NCBI GenBank assembly: GCA_903813345.2
Contig: CAIIXF020000001.1
Span: forward strand, 15,707,915-15,767,914
Length of the DNA stretch: 60,000 nucleotides
Direction of reading: 5' to 3'
Origin: Owenia fusiformis
Lineage: Eukaryota; Annelida; Polychaeta; Sabellida; Oweniidae
In this document: piece by piece, positions 32,800 to 44,896 of the stretch
Layout of the letters: every line of letters begins with the position of its first letter
Numbering within the stretch: position 1 is the stretch's first letter
Program-made: the position numbers and the translations under genes
Notes under the pieces: generated by a model
What the model was told of the DNA's origin: nothing
Seen by the model: the letters and a program-made list of their open reading frames with translations, nothing else
The model's database searches: none

Positions 32800-32892
32800 C
32801 GACATCGAACACCAACCGCCAAACGCCGAACACAGTCCACAAACAAATAATTAGAGACCATAACAATATGTCACCATTTTTGGTGGTGAAAT
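32800..32892 (-). mobile_element. Partial TGTCACCACC MITE family copy
   Basis: Inverted relative of the family: CACCAACCGCCAAACGCCGA, then ATTAGAGACCATAACA, then ATATGTCACCATTTTTGGTG at its end. The other end is missing. Confidence 0.5.
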
Positions 32893-33084
32893 AAAAAGGT
32901 AAGGGCGATGATTCAGACATTTTGCATTTCACTTTCATGATGGTTGCCATAGAAAATCAAAATTTGAACAGCTGTAGTCAATCATTAGTGGAGAGTCCCG
33001 TTAAAATGTCTAATAGGAACAGAGGGCATTCATTTGAGGCCTTCATTCCATGATTTTGTGGGCAATATTGTCTCATAAATATTT

Positions 33085-33200
33085 TTTCTCTCGGTTCTTT
33101 AAAATTTTGGATAAACCACCAAAATTCTCATTACTTTGGTTAGAAATGAAAAATTCCCGCCATTTTGAAAGCAGCGACCATCTTGAAAAAAATATTTACG
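33085..33200 (-). mobile_element. Fragment of the Helitron-like family
   Basis: 'ATTACTTTGGTTAGAAATGA' and 'CCGCCATTTTGAAAGCAGCG' match the interior of the copy at 4030-4788 in the same orientation on the plus strand. Both ends are missing. Confidence 0.45.
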
Positions 33201-33541
33201 CCCATTTGGATGGTTTCACCGATCGAACCCATATGAACCCATTATAAATAGTTTGATTCGCATATCTCATTTTCATAGATTTTCACGGTTAGGCTCTCGG
33301 TTTCAGGGTATGTCACAAATAGAATGGTCTCGCTCGAAACGAGATCAAACTGGTCGAAGGGAAAATAGATCTAACAAAAAGGTTGCCCGAAAGGGAAAAT
33401 AGATCTATCAAAAAGGTTGCCCGATTTCAAACCTCTGAACCTTGTCCAGAACAATTGCTTTGTTCGGTTTCAGAGTCCAATAAAACATTGATGTCTCATC
33501 TATCTTATACAATTTAAATACCATCATCTCTTATTCTCTTA

Positions 33542-34405
33542 CACTCCCCTCCATAAGTTTGGCAACCCTTTTTCCCCATTGAACTACGTGTTAAAGCCTC
33601 TTTACCTTTGACTTTTTATTTACTTAACCTGCGATGAAAATACTTGTACTATTGATGGAAACGTAATTTGACTTTAATTCCAATACCTCCAAAATTTTCT
33701 CAATTACAATAGGTCGAAAATTGATGATAAATTTGATTAATTTTTGAAAATCGACATTCCCATGTTAACCAACGGGAAATGGTAGGTTTGCCGCAAGTCA
33801 TATGACAGAATATCCATCCATCCGAGTCTTTGCAAAAAATACGAGTTAGGCAGGCAATTGAATTTGCTAACTTTATTGAACAAAAAATTGATATGTTTCT
33901 TCAGGTTCAACAAAGTTATAGGGCTTTAAAGTCAAAATTGTTTTTCAAAAAACCTCTCCCATTGAAATAACACAAGAGGCGAAAAATTATTTTCAAAAAT
34001 GACTTTGAAGCGCTGTAACTTTAATATTCATCAAATAAACTAAACACTTAGTGTTCAAAAAAGTTAGACAATTCAATTTTCTATAAAAAAAATATTTTTT
34101 GCTGAATCTTTTACTGATAAGATATCCTAATTTCTAATTTGTCCCGAACCCTCCATTTCCCATTGGATTACATGGGAATGACGATTTTCAAAAAATCATC
34201 AAATTTATCATCAATTTTTGACCTATTGTAATTGAGGAAAAAAATTGAGAAAATTTGGAGGTATTGGAAATAAAGTCAAGTTACGTTTCCATCAATATTA
34301 TAAGTTATTTCATAGCCGGTTAAGTAAATAAAAATTCAAAGGTAAAGAGGCTTTAACACGTAGTTCAATGGGGAAAAAAGGTTGCCAAACTTATGGAGGG
34401 GAGTG
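33542..34405. mobile_element. 864-bp palindromic MITE with TA duplication
   Basis: The ends are CACTCCCCTCCATAAGTTTG and its inverse, with arms of about 245 bases each (33542-33785 and 34155-34405) and TA on both sides. The interior also folds back partly. It is non-coding. Confidence 0.75.
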
Positions 34406-34751
34406 TAGGTCACCCTGTACCAGGAGGTTCAAGAATATTGCGACCGCTTGTGTAAATATTTAAATCCATTTAATGCCGAACACAATGAGTCAAGACATAT
34501 TTTTTAAAACAATAATTAAGTTGGTATTACACACAATAGAATAACAGATGAGAAACACAGTATGCCTATCACTATCCCAGACAATACAAGAGTATATATT
34601 CGTAATTACCAAGCTATGGAACATCAACTTTTCCATGCAATTGTTAGTAACTACATAGCGACTCTAGCTATCTATGCACGTTGATATATAAAACATGAAT
34701 AGTACAATTATTCAATCTATCATAAATATTATACTCTAATACTACTATTAC

Positions 34752-34832
34752 GTTTTGTTTGCAGGGTTCGTGTTCCCAGCGGCTGTAGTGTTGAGGCCAA
34801 CGCTCCATTTTCTGCCGTCGATTTGTTGTCCA
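34752..34832 (-). CDS. Candidate internal exon of the acidic membrane protein gene
   Basis: On the minus strand TGTGTTACAG|TGGACAAC opens an 81-base exon with donor AAC|GTAATA. In the frame needed to follow the exon ending at 48097 (one leftover base G) it reads V-DNKSTAENGALASTLQPL and on to LQTK, with no stop, and again leaves one base. It would lie just after the membrane segment. Support is splice signals and phase only. Confidence 0.35.
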
Positions 34833-34954
34833 CTGTAACACATAATCACAGACATTTGGGTCATGCATACATGCGTTTACTATATTTTGGAAAATCTTTT
34901 TCTATTTGTACTTATATCTAGACTATATAGGGTTACTAGTATGCTTATCTAGTA

Positions 34955-35934
34955 CAGGGTGTCCAAAAAAAAACAGGACCGTAAGAAAGTTGAATAACTC
35001 GGTCAATTTTGCATATTTTGCCTTGAAATTTTAGAATTATTTAGTTCATTCAATGTGAATTTTGTTCTGAAAGTTTGATGGTAATCTATTCATTGTGTCA
35101 AAAACTACAGTCCTTTACAAAACATGCTCAAAGTGGGCACTTCTCCTCTCTATGCACAAACGAATCCTGTGAACAAAGTTGTTAATGACCCTTACCTACA
35201 CACATTAATGTGGATGGTAAATATTGGGGTAGTTATTGCCCTCTTAAGATTGTTAGGGGCCTGTCAGTATACAAATTGGCTTAAAAATTTGGGGGATTTA
35301 GATCAGGCGAATGAGCTGCCCATATGGTTTGCGTTCTGCAACTGATGAGCTGACCACCAAAGCATTGCCTAAACCATTTCAGCATATCATTTGCAGTGTT
35401 GGGGTGGTATTGGCTTGTTGAAACCACTGCTTAATTATCTCCTTAGATGTCCCTTCTGGTGCTTAGTGACCTCCAAAACTTGGTGAGAACTTACTGGTCC
35501 TTGTTCATGGTGATAGCAAGTCCCCAGTCACCTTCGAAACAAAAGGGACTGATGATTCCATGTTTCCTCATTGCCACCCAGGGAGTGCATTGTTCAGAAT
35601 GCAATGGATGCTGTAACACTTCATCAGGAGGATGTAAGCCCCAGTAGCAATTGTTCTTGGAACAAACTTGTCCATTCAGAAAGACATGTGTGTAGGAGGA
35701 TCATCAACAGCCTTGTTCGCCGGATTGAATTGTGCATAGGGATGAGATTTGCACATTTGGGGCATGTTTTGTAAGGAGCTGTAGTTTTTGACTCAAATGG
35801 TAGATTATTATCAAACTTTCACAACAAAATTCACATTGAATGAACTAAATAATTCTGAAATTTCAAGGCAAAATATGCAAAATTGACCGAGTTATTCAAC
35901 TTTCTTACGGTCCTGTTTTTTTTTGGACACCCTG
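34955..35934 (-). mobile_element. Tc1/mariner-type transposon, 980 bp, TA duplication
   Basis: Terminal inverted repeats of about 190 bp start CAGGGTGTCCAAAAAA and are flanked by TA. Inside, on the minus strand, is a dead transposase gene (separate entry). Shorter relatives with the same CAGGGTGTC-type end are at 47137, 51773, 52959 and 55743. Confidence 0.85.
35130..35760 (-). pseudogene. Tc1/mariner superfamily transposase, degenerate
   Basis: One minus-strand frame reads VFLNGQVCSKNNCYWG, then WVAMRKHGIISPF, then LTKFWRSLSTRR, then HPNTANDMLKWFRQCFGG, then AAHSPDLNPPNF. The order and spacing are those of the DDE catalytic half of Tc1/mariner-like transposases, with the final HSPDLNP motif intact. 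Several in-frame stops are present (after NKDQ, after TRRDI, near EDN-like residues and after NPPNF). The residues around the second catalytic Asp are eroded, so it cannot be active. The N-terminal DNA-binding part is missing or unrecognisable. Confidence 0.8.
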
Positions 35935-35936
35935 TA

Positions 35937-37576
35937 GAAACAAGAATAGGTGTATGCGTCAGATGCTTGCACTAAGTCTCTGTCGCATTTTATTATAAAT
36001 TATCCCTGTGTCGAAGAGAAAGTGGGAAGCAACAGAGATTCAATGCAGGAAAGGCAATGCAACCTATTAGTATAAAGGAAATCAAAAGGAGACAAAAACA
36101 TTTTAGATTACTCATATACCAAAAGGTCGAGTAATGTATCGCAGCCTTCTCTAGATTAAAATCTCTTCTACGCTCGCAACTATTTGGAACTATGCAGAAA
36201 TGACCTATTTTTGTCATACCTCAGAATCAAATATATTTTAAATATATAGTTTGGTAATTAGATTAAAACTTTTTATTGAATTAAAGTACATTAAAGTAGT
36301 TAATATTAACACTGCTGTGATACTCGACCATTTGCTAATTTTCTGAACTACTCTTTAAAACCATGCATATCTTAGGGATTTGGTTTGTTCTAGATCTATT
36401 TATTAAAGATGGGCACCTTGTGGACATTCCCTGCGAGTCTATTTCTCACTTGATAGGGTAGCTATAACCATTTTATACTATCCATATTTTGCAAAATATA
36501 GTGGGGAACTTAATGTTTTGGTATGGTCAAAATTGGGCATTTAAAATGATGGGTTCATTCTTAAACACCTTTAAACAATATTGCTCTTTACATTGTGTGC
36601 AGAAACATTGTCAGGGCTTGTCAACTTAAAATAAAAAAGAGAATATCTGTAGAATGAAATCCCAATATACATAATTGAAAGAGTAGGGATATTCAGCTGG
36701 TTTTGTGCTCGTTGCATATCTTCTAGCCTTATGCTATATGCAAACTTAAGAGTTGATGACATCACATCCCGTGTAAAATCTTCAAAAGTGGCAGCACCCA
36801 TGAAGAGCATTACATTTTTGAATGATCTATTTCAACCATATCAAAACATTTCTCAATTTTTTGCTAATTATGGAAAGTAAATAAATGGTTAAAGCTATCA
36901 TATCAAGGAATACCCCTTTAACAGCAAAACCCAACGTACACAAATGGAGTACAGAGGAACCTCAATATTGAAATCTCGCGTACTTTGGGTTTTACTGTTT
37001 CTGTAGAGAAATTACAAAAGTATGTCATTCCTTTAAGTATGATTGAGACATGCAGCATTCTCCTTAAATACAACCTACATATCAACAAAGAAACAAGTTA
37101 ATTATCCTAAGCAATTACAATAATAATCCGAGTCAGTTTGAAAAGTCACATCTGCACTGAACAAACAGAACTCCATATTATATTGGGGGAGTATTGTCAG
37201 CTGTAAGCTTATTGTAGAGAAATTCATTTTACTGTTCTAGATTGTGCTTGTGCAAAGTGTAGAGATCATGAAAGCTCTGACACTGTTTTTTCCAATATTT
37301 GATATATCATTGGAAAACTGGAGTACCAGGTATTGGATCTGAGATCTGACCTGTTACAAAATTGATTAATAATGTATTTCTCACAGAGAATTAATCTATA
37401 GCAGTATGTTTGGTGGATTCTGAAACACAATTTTAAAATCTCAAGATTTTAATCATACCCTTTTCTAATGTCAACTTACATTTATTTATGTGAAAATTAA
37501 TTTGATATTTTACAATTTATTTCACTTTCCTGATTTTGGTAACTAAAATGACACAAATACGGAGGATGGAAAATGA
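35937..37576. other. AT-rich intergenic or intronic stretch, nothing recognised
   Basis: No supported exon. A hydrophobic minus-strand frame near 36000-36217 has no domain pattern and no clear splice context. It would lie in a large intron if the candidate 3' exons of the membrane protein gene are real. Confidence 0.4.
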
Positions 37577-40480
37577 ATGTGACTCTTATAGTTGATGGGG
37601 AGGTGGAATGATTGAGTGCTGTTTAAAATGTACTCATATTATCTAGATCTCGGGCTGCAGCGGGTGATATGGTGGTGGAATGATTGAGTGCTGTGTAAAA
37701 TGTACTCATATTATCTCAGGTTGCGGCAAGTGATGGGCTAGCTTGTGATATGATCTAATGCTGTGTAAAATGTACTCATATTATCTCAGGTTGAGGCGAA
37801 TGATGGGATGGTGGAATGATTGAGTGCTGTGTAAAATGTACTCATGATTATCTCAGGTTGCAGCGAGTGATGGGGTGGTGGAATGATTGAGTGCTGTGTA
37901 AAATGTACTCATGATTATCTCAGGTTGCAGCGAGTGATGGGGTGGTGGAATGATCTAATGCTGTGTAAAATGTACTCATGATTATCTCAGGTTGCAGCGA
38001 GTGATGGGGTGGTGGAATGATCTAATGCAGTGTAAAATGTACTCATATTATCTCAGGTTGCAGCGAGTGATGGGGTGGTGGAATGATCTAATGCAGTGTA
38101 AAATGTACTCATGATTATCTCAGGTTGCAGCGAGTGATGGGGTGGTGGAATGATCTAATGCAGTGTAAAATGTACTCATAATATCTCAGGTTGCAGCGAG
38201 TGATGGGGTGGTGGAATGATCTAATGCTGTGTAAATTGTACTCATATTATCTCAGGTTGAGGCGAATGATGGGGTGGTGGAATGATTGAGTGCTGTGTAA
38301 AATGTACTCATGATTATCTCAGGTTGCAGCGAGTGATGGGGTGGTGGAATGATCTAATGCTGTGTAAAATGTACTCATGATTATCTCAGGTTGCAGCGAG
38401 TGATGGGGTGGTGGAATGATCTAATGCAGTGTAAAATGTACTCATATTATCTCAGGTTGCAGCGAGTGATGGGGTGGTGGAATGATCTAATGCTGTGTAA
38501 ATTGTACTCATATTATCTCAGGTTGAGGCGAATGATGGGGTGGTGGAATGATTGAGTGCTGTGTAAAATGTACTCATGATTATCTAAGGTTGCAGCGAGT
38601 GATGGGGTGGTGGAATGATTGAGTGCTGTGTAAAATGTACTCATGATTATCTCAGGTTGCAGCGAGTGATGGGGTGGTGGAATGATTGAGTGCTGTGTAA
38701 AATGTACTCATGATTATCTCAGGTTGCAGCGAGTGATGGGGTGGTGGAATGATCTAATGCTGTGTAAAATGCACTCATGATTATCTCAGGTTGCAGCGAG
38801 TGATGGGGTGGTGGAATGATCTAATGCTGTGTAAAATGTTCTCATATTATCTCAGGCCGCAGTGGGTGATGGGGTGGTGAAATGATCTAATGCTGTGTAA
38901 AATGTACTCATGATTATCTCAGGTTGCAGCGAGTGATGGGGTGGTGGAATGATCTAATGCTGTGTAAAATGTACTCATATTATCTCATGTTGCAGCGAGT
39001 GATGGGGTGGTGGAATAATCTAATGCTGTGTAAAATGTTCTCATATTATCTCAGGCCGCAGTGAGTGATGGGGTGGTGAAATGATCTAATGCTGTGTAAA
39101 ATGTTCTCATATTATCTCAGGTTGGAGCGAGTGATGGGGTGGTGGAATGATCTAATGCAGTGTAAAATGTACTCATATTATCTCAGGTTGCAGCGAGTGA
39201 TGGGGTGGTGGAATGATCTAATGCAGTGTAAAATGTACTCATATTATCTCAGGTTGCAGCGAGTGATGGGGTGGTGGAATGATCTAATGCAGTGTAAAAT
39301 GTACTCATAATATCTCAGGTTGCAGCGAGTGATAGGGTGGTGGAATGATCTAATGCAGTGTAAAATATACTCATATTATCTCATGTTGCAGCGAGTGATG
39401 GGGTGGTGAAATGATCTAATGCTGTGTAAAATGTACTTATATTATCTCAGGTTGCGGCAAGTGATGGGCTATCTTGTGAAATGATCTAATGCTGTGTAAA
39501 ATGTACTCATATTATCTCAGGTTGAGGCGAGTGATGGGGTGGTGGAATGATCGAGTGCTGTGTAAAATGTACTCATATTATCTCAGGTTGCGACGAGTGA
39601 TGGGGAAGTGGAACGATCGAGTACTATGTAAAATGTACTCATATTATCCCAGCCTGTGGCGAGTGATGACTGGGGAATGATTGAGTTCTGTGTAAAATGT
39701 ACTCATATTATCTCAGCTTGTGGCGAGTGATGGAGTGGTGGAATGATCGAATGCTGTGTAAAATGTACTCATATTACCTCAGCTTGCGGCGAGTGATGGG
39801 GTGGTGAAATGATCTAATGCAGTGTAAAATGCAATCATATTATCTCAGGTTGCGGTGAGTGATGGACTAGATCGTGGATTGATCTAATGCTGTGTAAAAT
39901 GTACTCATATTATCTCATGTTGCAGCGAGTGATGGGTGGTGGAATGATCTAATGCTGTGTAAAATGAACTCATATTATCTCATGTTGCAGCGAGTGATTG
40001 GGTGGTGGAATGATGTAATGCTGTGTAAAATGTACTCATATTATCTCATGTTGCAGCGAGTGATGGGGTGGTGGAATGATCTAATGCAGTGTAAAATATA
40101 CTCATATTATCTCATGTTGCAGCGAGTGATGGGGTGGTGGAATGATCCAATGCTGTGTAAAATGTACTCATATTATCTCAGGTTGCAGCGAGTGATGGGG
40201 TGGTGGAATGATCCAATGCTGTGTAAAATGTACTCATATTATCTCAGGTTGAAGCGAGTGATGGGGTGGTGGAATGATCGAGTGCTGTGTAAAATGTACA
40301 CATATTATCTCCGGTTGCGACGAGTGATGGGGAAGTGGAATGATCGAGTGCTATGTAAAATGTACTCATATTATCCCAGCCTGTGGCGAGTGATGACTGG
40401 GGGAATGATTGAGTTCTGTGTAAAATGTACTAATATTGCCTCAGGTTGTGGCGATGATGGGATGGAGAAATGCTTGACTG
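37577..40480. repeat. 66/67-bp satellite array, about 44 units
   Basis: Tandem copies of a unit containing AAATGTACTCATATTATCTC, GGTTGCAGCGAGTGATGGGG and TGGTGGAATGATCTAATGC. Units are 66 bases, or 67 when CATATTA is CATGATTA. The 67-base form dominates the first half and the 66-base form the second. Because 66 is a multiple of three, the second half stays open for up to 178 codons as a 22-residue peptide repeat; I do not regard this as a gene. A four-unit higher-order block of about 267 bases recurs (variant AAATTGTACTCAT at about 38233 and 38500). Confidence 0.95.
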
Positions 40481-43400
40481 CCGCTTAGCCTAAACATCAT
40501 TAGATATTATGGCCTTTTGTTAGCTTTTTCTAGTTGAAGGCAGAAAGAGGTGATGAGTTACAGAATTTAGCCTAAAGGTGCGAGGGAGATTTCGATGTGT
40601 GCAACCCCAAAATAGAATTTATGAACTCCACAATTTAATTTACAAATATCGATATAAAACCATATTTGAAAAGTCTTCGACAAAATAATTTGCGATAGGC
40701 GAAATCAAATCGGACTATCAAGGCCATGAATAATTTGTCAAACCGGTCAACAACTTATACACACTGAAGGTCAATGGTACTTAGCAGTGAATCTTATTTT
40801 TCTCAGGAAAATAAGTTTTAGGCTTGAGCAAGATCTAACCTTGACCAAATGTTGCTATGTTTGATCTCCACAAACGACAGGCTAATTTGCCTCTTTGTGT
40901 TAGTGGAATTTAATAAGCCTGGCCTTGTTTCCATCTTGCTTGTATGCCTCTTAGAATCTGACATGTTCTAAAGCGTTCCATCAGAAGTTTCATAGATCAT
41001 TAATGATCTAGTATGCTAAAAGGACTCAATTTGAATTTCTAACAAATCCCTAACGACATTAGTATGCTATATCCATGCCGCTATAAGCTTCTCTAATCTG
41101 GGTAAATGTAAAGTAATTTTGGAGGAGCATGGTAATGAAGTCAATGTTTTAGCACTGTAATAGTCAGGCTGTAATCAACGATGACACTTGTTTCATTTCA
41201 AACGTTCTAGACTGTCGTTTTAGACTGTTGAAAGAGTTTGAGCACAGACGTGACCGACCACTAACGAATCTAGCTTTCTAGCCGACTGAGTTACAAAGAC
41301 ATTACATTTCATGGGTTGTGCGCCCGTCGTATAATAGGAAACCATGTACAGTATTAAAACGTAATTAGAAACATGAACGTTTGGAAAGCTCAACCGGTCA
41401 AAGTATCGAACTACGAAATTAATACGAATGCATAAAGGATCAGTGTTAAATGAATCCCTCCCCACAAGTTAACAATCATAACTTCCCAAAGTAACTTAGG
41501 TCCAGACATTTCAACCGTATATACTGAAGTGATGGTAGAAGAAGAATACAAATAAAGGAATTCCATTAATGAAACAAAAATAGTATGAATATATATATAG
41601 TTCCAAAATATGTTGGTTTAGTACGAGCTAGCTCAAGTCAAATGATGTGGGATAGACAAAATCAAATGGTCAATATCAAACCTAACGCCGCCACCAAAAC
41701 TCACAATAAACATTTAGTCACATTTAGTCACTAAAGGCAGATAGTTTGGCACAAGTGGCAAAGTTGCTATTAAATAGACAACAATTGTCCAAGATCAAAG
41801 AATTCATTAATTCGTAGTTTAACACAAGTGACAAAGTTGCTATTAAATAGACAAAAGTTGAAATTCCAAGAATTCATTAATTCGTATCGTGAAGAGGCGG
41901 CGTGTGATTTTGATCCGTTGCATCCTTTCTACTAAAAGCACGAGGCAGACAAGTTACATTGCCCTCAGAATTGGCTAAGCACGAACTTGATGAAGATTGT
42001 CTAGCTCTAAGCAGTATTATTTATAAAAGATCCCCTCATTCAGCTTGCATCATTAAGAATATATTAGTTCACCCCGAACTTTACGTGAACGGTACTTTTG
42101 TGTCATAACATTACGACTATGGAGAACTCTCTTGAACTGAAGCTATCATTTTGATCACGTGATCAGAACAGACCAATGAGATTATTTTATGATTAATGTA
42201 CTGAATCTGAAAGTGAGCTTGAAGGAATCAATGAACAATTATGATAAATGATGATGTTGCATTTTTTATCTTGGGTATTGTACATAATTGTGCAAACAAT
42301 ATCTGGACCATTCTAAAAAGGAATTTGCGCACTTCATATGAAATACACCTTTTCACGAGAGGGTAAATGAAGTTCCATTTAATTTTCTAATGCTTTGGAA
42401 ATTCAAAAATTTAGGCCTTTTTGCATGCTAGGAAAAAGCTTGATTAACATTTGACGGTTATATCAAATGCCAGACCATAATTTTATAATGTCCCTGTTTC
42501 TATTAAAGAATAATCATTTGCAATACTTTGGATCCAGTTGGAATCCAGTTTTGCGTCAAGTAAATGTAAAAAATGCTGTTATGAAAGAAAAAGAAGTTTG
42601 GAAATTGAACACTTTGTCCGAATAATTTTAGGAAAGTTATGACGCTATGGGGTATCGTTAACTATGCTTATTTTCGTCGATAACTATTTATCATTCTAAA
42701 AGTTTCCCAAGAAACTAGTCGATCAAATGAGTTGAGTTTGATTTTCAACATCATTAAGGGAACGCTTGAACAAAAAATTCCATTCCTAGTAGTCTTAATA
42801 AAACATTTTAAGAAACTAAGAAAATTATTAAATCCTTTGCTAATTAAGTAATGGACTTTGCTTCATTAATAGGTTCTAGAAAGAAAGGATTCTTTCCGAA
42901 AGCTATTCTTTGCACATATCGCTTTTTAATGCTTTTTAGTGTTAATGATACTATGTTCCTTTAACATTTAGCAAATATGATGTTTCTTATACTGCCTTGT
43001 GAATAAGTAATCAAATGAACAGATAACATCTAGCTCTACTGCACAGGAAATGTTAAACATTACATCGTGAAAGATGAGATAAAAAGGGTGTTCTATATAT
43101 TACTTTAGATGTCGAAGCAGCACCTTGTAATCCCCCGATACAACTCACATTGAAGCAAATTACGCCGTTATAACCTAATTTTCAGAATGGCGAACAGAAA
43201 TATTTATGGGAGTCATTTTCAAAGAAGGTTTTCGATTAGCAAAGATAATTGCTTTGTCTTCTAAATATATTAGCCGGGTGATAATAAATGGATCTAGGAA
43301 TTTTCTTTCAATCTCGTTTCCATGTCCTCATGCAGTCTACTCACTCGCAAATGACAACTAAATATTCGTAGTCCCAAATTATGTTCAAATTTGTTTACTG

Positions 43401-44031
43401 ATCATGGAGAATGCAACATTATGTCTAAACTCTTATTCTAAGACATGGCAAGGTAAGAACTAATATAATTGAGTGTATTGTGAAACCATTCACTTTTGCC
43501 ATTTCATTTGGGATGGTATGGGATTATAGTTATAACGTGTAAAATAATTACAAATGGAATTAAGATATGGGGAGTATAGACCATGTCTGGGTAATAAAGA
43601 ACAAACCCATTGATATTTCATTAGGTAAAGGATTACAAGGGGCTGGACAATCTTGATATTTTTTCAAAATCATAAAATGATTTGGGAAATATCGAAATGA
43701 GTTCAATTAACCAAGTAACTTTGAGGAATATTAGTAATATGTAAAAAAAAGACTTGACATATACCTACCCTCCCACCGAATATAAAGAACCCTTACCAAA
43801 CAGCTTGTTTCAGAACACAGTAGTACATGTATGTTCAATCTTTTTCGATGGGTGTGATATTGGTTATTAGTATTTTAATTGAGGATGGTATACATGTAAG
43901 TTATAGGAATTATATATGTTTCAAAACAGTATTGTCATTTGACTCTCGATTTAATCATTTCAGTAGGGATGGTAAGGGTACTTATGGCAATTATTATGTT
44001 TCATTAAATGTCTTGCAATCAACATCGAGTA
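40481..44031. other. AT-rich region with no recognised gene
   Basis: No exon or element ends could be supported except the small duplication at 41749-41887. Open frames are short and composition-like. Confidence 0.4.
41749..41887. repeat. Diverged tandem duplication of about 70 bp
   Basis: Two adjacent copies share CAAAGTTGCTATTAAATAGA and AAGAATTCATTAATTCGTA, differing by a few substitutions and a small indel. Confidence 0.7.
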
Positions 44032-44896
44032 TCACCCCATGCAGACAGATCGCCTGAAATTACATTCGTATGATCTGAGACTCGACATTCATCATGAAAG
44101 TAGAAACATTTTGTCACCAATGAAGCATGCTTAATAAATGGTCAAGGACAGTTATATTGAGTTCTATAAGTATGAGAATATCATGTCGTTTTGATATATT
44201 TGGAATATTTGTAGATTTCTTTGAAAAACTAAGAAATATACATCTCATATTGAATTTTTTAAAACAGAAAAGAACATGTATAAGTAGTCAGGCACGTAGG
44301 ACCGATTCCCCCTGGTAGCATTAACATTGGTCTCGTATAATATAAGTCATACAATTAACATTTGAAACCCAACTATTATTTCAACTTATGATCGGACATA
44401 AGTATGATGTGTACTTCAATGTAATATTAATAAAGGAACATCATACTTATGCCCGATCATAAGTTCGAATGATAGTTGTATTTCAAATATTAATTGTATG
44501 ACATGTATGGGACCAATGTTAAATGCTACCAGGGAGAATCTGACCTGCAGGCCTTACTTTTTACACATGTTTTGAAAAATTCGGTATGTGATGTATATTT
44601 CTTAGTTTTTCAAAGAAATCTACAAATGCTTCATTACGGCTTTATCTTTACATCGTAATTTCGATCACCGTCATCACTTTTCGAACGAGTTACCTTGAAA
44701 TATCAAGACGTCATGTTATTCTCATACTTATGGAACTCAATATAAATGTCCTTGACCATTTACCATTTATCATTGGACCATTTAGCAGTAAAAAATGATT
44801 TTCTTCATGGGTGACAAAATGTTTCTACTTTCCTGGTGAATGTCGAGTCTCGCATCATATGAATGTACTTTTAGGCGATCTGTCTGCATGGGGTGA
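44032..44896. mobile_element. 865-bp fold-back element
   Basis: The ends are TCACCCCATGCAGACAGATC and its inverse. Flanks of GTA on both sides suggest a 3-bp target duplication. The arms run almost to the centre near 44415, where CATAAGTATGATG and CATCATACTTATG pair. No coding capacity. Confidence 0.7.

Noticed and set aside
37577-40480. CRISPR-like array
   Set aside because: Repeats are contiguous with no unique spacers, in a eukaryotic sequence; it is a satellite.
39952-40488. 178-codon open frame with MLCKMYSYYLRLQRVMGWWND repeats
   Set aside because: It follows from the 66-bp period of the satellite; there is no start context, splice signal or non-repeat part.
41225-41300. Possible tRNA-derived SINE on the minus strand (AACTCAGTCGGCTAG)
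   Set aside because: Only an A-box-like motif is present; no credible B box at the right distance.
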